DNA of 34,003 nucleotides from Nitrospiria bacterium (GTDB taxonomy: Bacteria; Nitrospirota; Nitrospiria; DASWJH01): contig DASWJH010000062.1 in assembly GCA_036397255.1 (NCBI GenBank), positions 1-34,003 of the forward strand, written 5' to 3'. This document shows, piece after piece, positions 16,373-23,139 of this stretch. A program made the position numbers and the translations under genes. Numbering within the stretch: position 1 is the stretch's first letter; every line of letters begins with the position of its first letter. The notes under the pieces are model-generated. The model had not been told where the DNA came from. It ran no database searches and saw only the letters and a program-made list of their open reading frames with translations.

Positions 16373-16954
16373 TTAACCCTGGTTGTAAACCTGCATTAAA
16401 TCTTTTAACGTGTAAAGACTTTCCAAGTGATGTCCCATTTGGTCTATGTTTTCCCGGCCCCCCTCCTGCCGGTCCACAAGGGCCAAAACTCGGAGAATTT
16501 TATAACCTTCCTTTTCTAGTACCTCAATGGCCTTTCGCGTTGACCCTCCTGTGGTGACCACATCTTCCACTACGACTACATTGGACCCCACAGGAACATT
16601 CCCTTCAATCCATCGTTGGGTTCCGTGCTTTTTTGGCTCTTTTCGGATAATAAATGCCGAAATCGGTTGGTTGTAAATGGCGCTGGTTAGAGCCACGGAT
16701 ACTGCGATGGGATCGGCCCCCAACGTCAATCCACCAATTCCTTTAGCAGGAAGATCTTTTACCCTGTGAAATAAAATCTGTCCAATTAAAAATGTCCCCT
16801 GCGAGTCCAGGGTGGTTTTTTTACAATCAATATAGTAACAGCTTTTTTTCCCAGAAGTGAGGGTGAAAATAGGGTCTGGTGAATATTTAAAGGATTTTTG
16901 CAAAAGGAGATGAAGGAGTTCTTTTTGATAGTTCTCTAATTTAGCGGCTCCCAC
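16373..16954 (-). CDS. pyrE: Orotate phosphoribosyltransferase
   Basis: A 193-residue enzyme joining orotate and PRPP in pyrimidine synthesis. The PRPP-binding motif VVVVEDVVTTGGST lies near residues 124-137, FTLTSGKKSCYYIDCKK near 30-45, and LGADPIAVSVA near 80-90 matches the family GG.DP segment. The C-terminal LVDRQEGG is also typical. Length is slightly short but normal. Convergent with the SagB-like gene, with 39 bases between the stops. Confidence 0.93.
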   Translation of the reverse strand: MGAAKLENYQKELLHLLLQKSFKYSPDPIFTLTSGKKSCYYIDCKKTTLDSQGTFLIGQILFHRVKDLPAKGIGGLTLGADPIAVSVALTSAIYNQPISAFIIRKEPKKHGTQRWIEGNVPVGSNVVVVEDVVTTGGSTRKAIEVLEKEGYKILRVLALVDRQEGGRENIDQMGHHLESLYTLKDLMQVYNQG

Positions 16955-17073
16955 AAGGTTTTCCTCATTTTTCTAAAATAACTATCCTGAATTTAGAAAT
17001 GGGCACATCTTTCCATTAATCCCCTCTTTTTGTCAAGGCAGGGAGGAAGAGTATTGGGTAACCCGTGTTTTTA

Positions 17074-17101
17074 TTGACAGCTAGCAAATTGGCGGTAGAA
17101 T
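17074..17101 (+). promoter_or_regulatory. Strong predicted promoter of the PilZ pair
   Basis: TTGACA (17074-17079) and TAGAAT (17096-17101) are 16 bases apart. The -10 overlaps the first ATG of the following frame (17100-17102), so a transcript starting near 17108 would use the next in-frame ATG at 17151. Confidence 0.55.
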
Positions 17102-17519
17102 GAATAATTGGTTTCCCCTATTTAAGCACAAACAATTCCGATCATTTAAAATGGGTGAGAGTCGACGATATATACGGGCTGGGATTCCTTTTGTGATTGA
17201 GGTATTTTTTCCAAATGAAGAGACCAGTTTTGGGGCATACGGGTGGAGTATTGGAAAGGGAGGCCTTGGGTTTTATACACAAAAACCCCTTCAGAGGAAT
17301 TCCGAAATCCTCTTAAAAGTAGGATTTATGGGGGATCAAAATGACAGACTGCCCGAGGTGGCCAATGGGGTGGTTCGATGGGTTAAAGGCCTTGGGGATG
17401 TGTATGCCGTAGGTGTCCAGTTTGTTGATTTAAATGAGGATGACCATTTCGTATTGTTGGGATTTCTTGATCATGCGGAGCAGATATCTCATGAGATTTT
17501 AAAGAAAACCATTTCCTGA
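17100..17519 (+). CDS. PilZ-domain protein with degenerate c-di-GMP motif
   Basis: The frame has 139 residues from ATG 17100, or 122 from ATG 17151, which I consider more likely because the predicted -10 overlaps the first ATG. RRYIR gives the RxxxR part of a PilZ c-di-GMP site. The second motif, normally (D/N)xSxxG, reads SIGKGG just before LGF, with Asp/Asn replaced by Ser and Ser replaced by Gly, so ligand binding may be lost or altered. The rest (NGVVRWVKGL, YAVGVQFVDL) follows the PilZ beta-barrel. It is followed after 57 bases by a second PilZ gene with an intact motif. Confidence 0.8.
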   Translation: MNNWFPLFKHKQFRSFKMGESRRYIRAGIPFVIEVFFPNEETSFGAYGWSIGKGGLGFYTQKPLQRNSEILLKVGFMGDQNDRLPEVANGVVRWVKGLGDVYAVGVQFVDLNEDDHFVLLGFLDHAEQISHEILKKTIS

Positions 17520-17576
17520 AAACTCTCTTCCAACTCTTTAGAAAATAAACCATACCAAAAAACAAGTGGGTGAACC

Positions 17577-17945
17577 ATGGCTAATTATTCAAAGAATGGT
17601 CAGCGTCTCCATAAAAGGAGCGAATTAAGGTCTGTGGCTAGAGTCTTTCCTCGCGGAGAAATGAGTGGTTTTGAAGCGTATGTTAAAGATATCAGCAGAA
17701 GCGGATTGGGTTTTTATTCCAAGTCCATCGTGGAGGTTAATCGGGAGGTGACCGCCAGGCTTCAGTTTACCAATACCTCCGGAAAGACGGTTGTTGAAAG
17801 TGTAACCGGCCGGGTAGTATATTCTGATCCTTGGGAAGATGCCTTTTTTATAGGGATTGAATTTAAGGAGATTATTCAGCCAATAAAAAACCCATGGCTT
17901 TTTGCTCATGTGAAAGAATCGGAATTTGCCGGCCCTCCCAAATAG
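17577..17945 (+). CDS. PilZ-domain protein with intact c-di-GMP motifs
   Basis: A 122-residue single-domain protein. RSELR near residue 15 is the RxxxR motif and DISRSG near residue 40 is the (D/N)xSxxG motif, followed by LGFYS. GRVVYSDPWEDAFFIGIEFKEI completes the barrel. It is therefore a likely c-di-GMP receptor acting through a partner protein. The upstream PilZ gene on the same strand is a probable co-transcribed partner. A short GC stem after the stop (near 17935-17960) followed by TTTTT could end the transcript. Confidence 0.85.
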   Translation: MANYSKNGQRLHKRSELRSVARVFPRGEMSGFEAYVKDISRSGLGFYSKSIVEVNREVTARLQFTNTSGKTVVESVTGRVVYSDPWEDAFFIGIEFKEIIQPIKNPWLFAHVKESEFAGPPK

Positions 17946-18165
17946 GGGTTTTTATTGTTTGCCTTCCTTTTTCCTCTTAACCCCCTGACTAGACCCCTTT
18001 CCTAAACCCCTTTTTGGAGAAACCTTGAAATCCCCCAATTAAAATTTTTTTCAATTAAGGTCCACATCTTATCCCATTGTTTTTAAAAACTAATATTCAT
18101 TTAAAAAAGAAAGCAAGATATTTTTTAAAACCTATTGTAAACCCTTTATAGCCTCGACCGTCTAA

Positions 18166-18182
18166 CCAGTTAAATTAACCGG
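18166..18182. other. Imperfect 17-bp palindrome upstream of the DUF4382 lipoprotein
   Basis: CCAGTTAAATTAACCGG is symmetric except for one pair and the centre. It is 45 bases before the start of the lipoprotein and is followed by ATTTTTG. It could be an operator or a weak terminator for the PilZ transcript. The rest of the 282-base gap (17946-18227) shows no gene. Confidence 0.3.
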
Positions 18183-18227
18183 ATTTTTGCATGACGAATC
18201 GTTTAAGGCAAAAAAAGGAGGTTTTCA

Positions 18228-19889
18228 ATGAAAGGTTATTTTGGGTTTCTAAGTTCCATTCTCATTTCTTTAATTTTGGTGGCTTGCGGAAGTAGTACAG
18301 GGGATTCAACGGGGTCCCCCGATCCTACTGGAAAAGTGACTGTGGTCTTGACGGATGCCCCAAGCGATGCTTTTGAAAGTGTGGAAATTACGATCAACTC
18401 AATAGCTTTTTTGGGGGAGGATGGGCAAATTCTAGTCCCCTTACCAGAAGATAAACCCATTAAGGTTGACCTCCTTGAATTGGATGGCTTGAATATGCTT
18501 TTAGCCCAAGCGGATATTCCTGAAGGGGTTTATCATAAGATTCGCCTCCATGTGAGTGACCCGAATCTCATTTTGGAGGATGGCATTCCCGTTTCCCCCG
18601 AAGACATTACACTGGTGGCGGGGGGGAAAATGGATTTGGTTCCACAAGGGTCCTTTCAGGTGCTCGAAGGGGAAGAGTTGGTCATTCAGATGGATTTTGA
18701 TGTGGAAAATTCCCTCCACATACATGAAACGGGAAATGGAAAATATGTCATCCGACCGGTGGTATTGGTTAATATTCAGGATAATTCCACACCGAATTTG
18801 GATATGGTGGATGCCATCGGGGTGATTCAGACCATTAATTATAGTGAAAGGAGGTTTTTGCTCCGCCTGGGGCGGCATATGAGTGTGAGGGTTTACACCA
18901 CAGATGAGACTATTGTTACCGATTCCGCAGGGAATCATTTGTTATTTGATGACCTTGAGGTCCTTCAAAAAGTAGAAGTGGTGGGCGATTTCACCGGAAA
19001 AGGGATCCTTCAGGCCACCAGTATTGAGGTTCACCGGGATCATGTCCACCGTCATGGCGTGATCAAGGATTTGGATTTAAACCTTCGGGAATTTGTTTTG
19101 ATCAAAAGGGATCTGACGGAGCAAGTCGTTTCCTTTGATGTGGCCACTTTGATTCATATTGGGAGGGAAATTCTTTCAGAAAATGACTTGGCCAATGCCC
19201 AGCGGGTGAAAGTCGCGGGATTAATCGATCCTTCAACGGGAAAATTGCTTGCACGGAAAATTAGAATCAAGCCGGAGCATTTTAGAGGATTAATTGCCGG
19301 TCCACCCAATTGTCCTGATACCATTCAAGTGGTGAACCCCAGGGCGAAACTATACCGCCTTCATTTGGCTAAAATTGTACTTGAACCGGAGAATACCATT
19401 ATGGTTCAAATCGGTTCCGCGCGGTTGGTGAATTGGGATGGAACCCCATTGGTTTGTGCCGATCTTGTTGAGGGAGACCCTGTATTTATCAAGGGACGGA
19501 TTATTCCCCATACTCCGGATTCACAAGACCCAAACCCCATTCAGGTGCTGGCCAAGAAAGTGAAGCGTTTAAAGCAGGCCCATGTGGTTGGGGAAATCCT
19601 TTCAATTCACCCTGATTCTCAAGACCCTCAGGTAGGGACTTTTATTTTGGGTTTGAATATTCCGGGATTTTATTGGAGCACGGATCAAAAAACTTCTGTG
19701 AATCTCCCCATTAGGGTTTTGGTTACTCATCAAACCACCTTTGATGAGGGGATGATGTTTGAAACCTTATTGGAAGGGCAGAGGGTGGAGGTCAGAGGGT
19801 TCTTCAGCTTGAGGCGTTTTCATCCCCATTTAATCTTGGTGGCGGTTCATGTGGGTTCTGCCCCGGAGGATTTGACAAATTTAAATTGA
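18228..19889 (+). CDS. Lipoprotein with DUF4382 and several DUF5666-like modules
   Basis: A 553-residue lipoprotein: MKGYFG, a hydrophobic core, and LVAC with Cys20 as the lipidation site. VTVVLTDAPSDAFESVEITI (about 38-57) opens a DUF4382 domain reaching to about 180. After that come about four beta modules of 80-100 residues (starting near GVIQTINY, GVIKDLDL, GLIAGPPN and GEILSIHP), each with strands like VEVVGDFTGKGILQATSIEV, which fits DUF5666. DUF4382/DUF5666 lipoproteins are common surface or periplasmic proteins of unknown role. A strong AAGGAGG site precedes the start. The ECF sigma gene starts 84 bases downstream on the same strand, so they may share regulation. Confidence 0.85.
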   Translation: MKGYFGFLSSILISLILVACGSSTGDSTGSPDPTGKVTVVLTDAPSDAFESVEITINSIAFLGEDGQILVPLPEDKPIKVDLLELDGLNMLLAQADIPEGVYHKIRLHVSDPNLILEDGIPVSPEDITLVAGGKMDLVPQGSFQVLEGEELVIQMDFDVENSLHIHETGNGKYVIRPVVLVNIQDNSTPNLDMVDAIGVIQTINYSERRFLLRLGRHMSVRVYTTDETIVTDSAGNHLLFDDLEVLQKVEVVGDFTGKGILQATSIEVHRDHVHRHGVIKDLDLNLREFVLIKRDLTEQVVSFDVATLIHIGREILSENDLANAQRVKVAGLIDPSTGKLLARKIRIKPEHFRGLIAGPPNCPDTIQVVNPRAKLYRLHLAKIVLEPENTIMVQIGSARLVNWDGTPLVCADLVEGDPVFIKGRIIPHTPDSQDPNPIQVLAKKVKRLKQAHVVGEILSIHPDSQDPQVGTFILGLNIPGFYWSTDQKTSVNLPIRVLVTHQTTFDEGMMFETLLEGQRVEVRGFFSLRRFHPHLILVAVHVGSAPEDLTNLN

Positions 19890-19898
19890 TTGTTGAAC

Positions 19899-19934
19899 AT
19901 GGGAGGGACCCTGTATCCCATTAGGATGGGAGGG
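19899..19934 (+). other. Mutually exclusive hairpins before the ECF sigma gene
   Basis: ATGGGAGGG occurs at 19899-19907 and again at 19926-19934, with TCCCAT at 19916-19921 between them. TCCCAT can pair with either copy: with the downstream one around a four-base loop, or with the upstream one around an eight- to eleven-base loop. This three-part arrangement in the leader could act as an attenuator or switch. Confidence 0.35.
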
Positions 19935-19973
19935 TTTACAGGCTATGTGGGCTATTGGTGATCTGAATGAGTC

Positions 19974-20576
19974 GTGGATATGTCCCTTTCTGACGAGGAA
20001 TTGGTCCAGAGAGTTCAAACTGGAGATGGGTCCGCCTTCGATACTCTTGTGGAAAGGTACCAGGAAAGTGCCTTTCGAATTGCGCAGGGTATGGTTAGAA
20101 ACCAGGATGATGCCAAAGATCTTTCCCAAGAGGCCTTCGTTAAGGCCTACCAGGGAATCGGTCGGTTTGAGAAAAAAGCCACTTTTTTTACCTGGTTTTG
20201 CCGGATTCTGATTAACCTTTGCATTGATCATCAGCGCTGGAGAAAGCGGTGGTTTTTCTGGACCCCTTCCGCTTTTCAAGAAGGGAAGGGGTCTCCGGTT
20301 GCAGTGGAGAGGGAGATGAGCCACCCCAATCCTCCTATTGATCCAGGGCGCCTTCTGGAACAGCAGGAGCTAAAAGAAAAAATCAGGACCTGTATTGACT
20401 CTTTGCCACCCATGCAGCGAATGGTTTTTATTTTAAGACATTACCAGGATATGCCTATTGGGGATATTTCACTGGTATTGAATGTAGCCGAGGGAACCGT
20501 GAAAAGCCATTTGTTCAGAGGGGCGCTAAATCTACGGAAACAGTTGAAACGGTTTGTTTCAGGGGAAGAAGAATGA
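19974..20576 (+). CDS. ECF-type RNA polymerase sigma factor
   Basis: A 200-residue sigma70-family factor of the extracytoplasmic type. Region 2 (about 8-80) has AFDTLVERYQESAFRIAQGMVRNQDDAKDLSQEAFVKAY and TFFTWFCRILINLCID. Region 4 (about 130-190) has LPPMQRMVFILRHYQDMPIGDIS and AEGTVKSHLFRGALNLRKQL as the helix-turn-helix. Region 3 is absent, as expected. The start could be GTG 19974 or ATG 19980. Its stop overlaps the next gene, a zinc-finger anti-sigma factor, in an ATGA junction, the usual arrangement for a sigma factor held by a membrane partner until an envelope signal arrives. Confidence 0.93.
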   Translation: MDMSLSDEELVQRVQTGDGSAFDTLVERYQESAFRIAQGMVRNQDDAKDLSQEAFVKAYQGIGRFEKKATFFTWFCRILINLCIDHQRWRKRWFFWTPSAFQEGKGSPVAVEREMSHPNPPIDPGRLLEQQELKEKIRTCIDSLPPMQRMVFILRHYQDMPIGDISLVLNVAEGTVKSHLFRGALNLRKQLKRFVSGEEE

Positions 20577-21064
20577 ATTGTAAGAACATGGATGAACGGC
20601 TGGTTCTTTATTACTATGGAGAATTAAAATCCCCTGAAGTTCAAGAAGTGGAGGGGCATCTTGCCCTGTGTGAGAATTGCAGGGGATCGTGGGAAGGGTT
20701 GAAGAGAGTATTAACCCTTGCGGAAAAAGACTCCTATGGAATCATGCCTGAACATATGGCCGGAACTTTTTCTCAAACGGTCCGAAAACGTATCGAAAAC
20801 CAAAAGAAAAAAGAACCGTGGATCATTTGGCCCCAACTTCGGCCCGCCCCTGTTTTATCCATGGCGGTTTTAATCGGGTTCGTATTCCTGGCAATCCTTT
20901 TCTGGCGGGATGAAGGTTTAAAAAAGAAGGTTGCGGAAATTCCTTTTCAACAAGAGATCGAATTGGTTCAACAATTAGAATTTTTCTCTAATGTGGATCT
21001 ATTGGAGGAATTAGATCTTTTGACAGAGTGGGAGAAGGATGTGGCGGAAAAGGAAGAGGGATGA
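20573..21064 (+). CDS. Membrane anti-sigma factor with zinc-binding ZAS motif
   Basis: A 163-residue protein. The N-terminus carries His29-x3-Cys33-x2-Cys36 in GHLALCENC, the zinc-associated anti-sigma motif, with Cys3 as a possible fourth ligand. A basic linker follows, then one membrane helix (about 93-113, VLSMAVLIGFVFLAILFW) and a short acidic extracytoplasmic tail. It should bind the sigma factor encoded just upstream. Both junctions are ATGA overlaps, so it is translated as part of a coupled four-gene unit. Confidence 0.88.
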   Translation: MNCKNMDERLVLYYYGELKSPEVQEVEGHLALCENCRGSWEGLKRVLTLAEKDSYGIMPEHMAGTFSQTVRKRIENQKKKEPWIIWPQLRPAPVLSMAVLIGFVFLAILFWRDEGLKKKVAEIPFQQEIELVQQLEFFSNVDLLEELDLLTEWEKDVAEKEEG

Positions 21065-21336
21065 TCCTGAACAAGACGTTCGGTCTGACGGGTTTCTTAT
21101 TGGTTTGTTTCATTGGAATGATACCGGTTTCATGTGTAGCGGATGAGGCAAGAGTTCTCAAAAAGAATGAAGAAAAGCCACCGAAACAAAAAAAGGAGAA
21201 AGGGGTGGAATCCGAAATGTTGAAGGATTTGGATCTTTTTTTAAATTTTGAACTGATTGAAATGATGGAAATTTTTCAAGAAGAGAAGGAGACCCCATCG
21301 GAGGGAAACCCTCAAAATCAGGAGGAGACGCCATGA
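21061..21336 (+). CDS. Small exported acidic/basic protein of the sigma operon
   Basis: Start chosen at ATG 21061, which overlaps the anti-sigma stop as ATGA; the product has 91 residues. A longer frame from 21028 would add 11 Gly-rich residues lying inside the anti-sigma gene. The N-terminus is a signal peptide (NKTFGLTGFLLVCFIGMIPVSC) that could be cleaved by either signal peptidase; the Cys has Pro at -3, a poor lipobox. The mature part has a Lys-rich stretch and an amphipathic acidic segment (LKDLDLFLNFELIEMMEIF) that echoes the tail of the anti-sigma factor. No known family. Confidence 0.65.
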   Translation: MILNKTFGLTGFLLVCFIGMIPVSCVADEARVLKKNEEKPPKQKKEKGVESEMLKDLDLFLNFELIEMMEIFQEEKETPSEGNPQNQEETP

Positions 21337-21977
21337 AGAGTTGGATCACACCTCTTGCCCTAATTCTATTATGGATTGGGACTTTTCCGCCCATCGGATT
21401 TTCCCAGGATTTCCACCCCATGGCACAAGATAGTATGGACCTCCCATTAAACCTAAAGGAACGGTGGGAGAAGCTTTCCCCGGAGGATAGGGTCCGGGCT
21501 CGAAGAAATTTTGAGGTTTGGAAATCTTTAACCCCCGAGGAAAAGAAAAAGTTCCGTGCCAAACTTGAACGATTCCGGAATTTGCCCCTTGAAAGACAAG
21601 AGCAGATTCGAACCCGATTTAAACATTTTCAAAACCTCCCAGAGGAGAGGAAGGAAATTTTAAGAGACCGGTTTAACCGGTGGGAGACCTTATCTCCCCA
21701 AGAAAAGCAAAAAATGAGAAAACGGCTTGAACGGTTTCAAAAATTGCCGCCGAAAGAGAGAGAAGGGGTGCGAGAACGTTTTTTGGAGCAACGACAAATG
21801 GAATTAAAAGGTCAAGACAGACGGTTTGAACGAGATCCGATGAGTCCACTGGATAAACGGGGGCAACAAGGAATCCAGCGACGCCAGGAACTCCGCCGTG
21901 AGATGCAGGACCTTAAAAACATGGAACGTTTGCAGCGCCAAAGAGAACCATTAGGAAGAGACCATCCAAGAAGGTAG
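21333..21977 (+). CDS. DUF3106-type exported protein with five 18-residue repeats
   Basis: A 214-residue protein with a signal peptide (about 1-24). Residues 49-138 are five exact-length 18-residue repeats beginning SPED, TPEE, PLER, PEER and SPQE and ending in an aromatic-x-x-L pattern (KSL, RNL, QNL, ETL, QKL), with a sixth partial repeat from 139. The pattern is P-x-E/D-R/K then R...RF/RL...F/W..L. This fits DUF3106. The C-terminus is Arg- and Gln-rich. It is predicted to be helical and periplasmic. It ends the sigma/anti-sigma unit, overlapping the previous stop in ATGA, so it may be a sensor or an output of that sigma system. Confidence 0.82.
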   Translation: MKSWITPLALILLWIGTFPPIGFSQDFHPMAQDSMDLPLNLKERWEKLSPEDRVRARRNFEVWKSLTPEEKKKFRAKLERFRNLPLERQEQIRTRFKHFQNLPEERKEILRDRFNRWETLSPQEKQKMRKRLERFQKLPPKEREGVRERFLEQRQMELKGQDRRFERDPMSPLDKRGQQGIQRRQELRREMQDLKNMERLQRQREPLGRDHPRR

Positions 21978-22005
21978 GAATGGGTTGATTTGAATTCCAA
22001 AACCG

Positions 22006-23139
22006 TTATTTAGGAACATTTGTTTTTTTTGCATAACCGGTCAGTTCGGTATATCCTCTCCCCGTAACGGGGTTTTCTTTCCAGTTTCCTTTAATTTTAA
22101 CCGCACCCTCCCAATAGGTTACCCGTGTGCTTTCAGGGGTCGAGAGTTCTTGTTCTTTAAAAAAAGGTATAATGGTCAGATCGATCTTTCTCCCTGGAAG
22201 GACAACATTCCACCCCATGGGATAAATCCCTTGGTTTTTTGGGCTCTTCCAGTGATCGAGTACGTGAATCTGAAAATCTTGTGGATGAAGTGGAACCCGG
22301 TTTCCCTGGGGATCAATTAGACTTCCGCTGGAAAAAGGCGAGGGGGTTCCGTCTTTTTGCCGGAGTTGATAGATCATCAGATCCCATTGATTGTCCAATT
22401 GGATGCTGAACCAGTCCCATCCTTCCAGGTCTTCCGGCATGGAATGGGTGCTGAATTCATGGTCCATCCAGGCGGTTCCTTTGACGGGAAATTTTAACCC
22501 GTTCTTTTGAAGGGTTCCTTGGATATTCATCCGTGTCAGGGAGTAGTAATGGGAGGCCTCTCCAAGCTTTTTTCCTTTTTGACTGACTCCTTTTTCCCCG
22601 TGGATGACGGGTGGTTTATCGGAGGCCAGTTTTAAATCGATTCCCCAGAGGTTTTGGTTTGCGACCAAAACATGAAACCCCTTTTTTTCTTCAACCCTCC
22701 AATCGTCAATCCATACCGAGAGTTGGGCAACTTTTGCCCCCGCTTTTCCCAGTGCCTCACGGCTGATTTTCTCCCCGTAAAAAAATTCCGTTTGGTGAAT
22801 GTCCGAGATTGCAAAATGAGCCATATAGATTTCTTTGACCGCCCAACGGGAGGGATTTTCCAGACTGGATGAGCGGTCAATTCCAAACCGGAAAAAAGTG
22901 AGCTCGAATCCGTATTCCCTTTGATCCTCCGTCACAAGGTGGCCGGTGTAGTACCACCATTCGGTTTGAAAGGAGGGATGAGACCCATGGTCCGCTGGAA
23001 ATGAAAAAGAATACCCGGGAAGGGCTTTCTCAAACACCGGATCCGATGCCTTTGTCTGGAAGGTGGGAGAACTCCATAAAAGGAGGAATGAGAAAAAAAC
23101 AATCCAAAAAATTTTATTCATAATGGACAGCTTGGGCAA
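22006..23139 (-). CDS. AttH/CrtC-like lipocalin-fold protein
   Basis: A 377-residue exported protein. After a signal peptide (core about 10-22) comes YSFSFPADHGSHPSFQTEWWYYTGHL, the hallmark of the AttH/carotenoid-hydratase-like lipocalin family, then a second barrel with GTAWMDHEFSTHSMPEDLEGWDWF. The family name CrtC is misleading here: next to an FtsX-type permease and its ATPase the closest known setting is AttEFGH, an ABC system of unknown cargo. The start could be Met7 (23121), which overlaps the permease stop by eight bases. Confidence 0.88.
   Translation of the reverse strand: MPKLSIMNKIFWIVFFSFLLLWSSPTFQTKASDPVFEKALPGYSFSFPADHGSHPSFQTEWWYYTGHLVTEDQREYGFELTFFRFGIDRSSSLENPSRWAVKEIYMAHFAISDIHQTEFFYGEKISREALGKAGAKVAQLSVWIDDWRVEEKKGFHVLVANQNLWGIDLKLASDKPPVIHGEKGVSQKGKKLGEASHYYSLTRMNIQGTLQKNGLKFPVKGTAWMDHEFSTHSMPEDLEGWDWFSIQLDNQWDLMIYQLRQKDGTPSPFSSGSLIDPQGNRVPLHPQDFQIHVLDHWKSPKNQGIYPMGWNVVLPGRKIDLTIIPFFKEQELSTPESTRVTYWEGAVKIKGNWKENPVTGRGYTELTGYAKKTNVPK

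Noticed and set aside
22006-23139. Carotenoid 1,2-hydratase
   Set aside because: The CrtC-like fold is shared with AttH, and no carotenoid genes are present; the ABC neighbours favour AttH.
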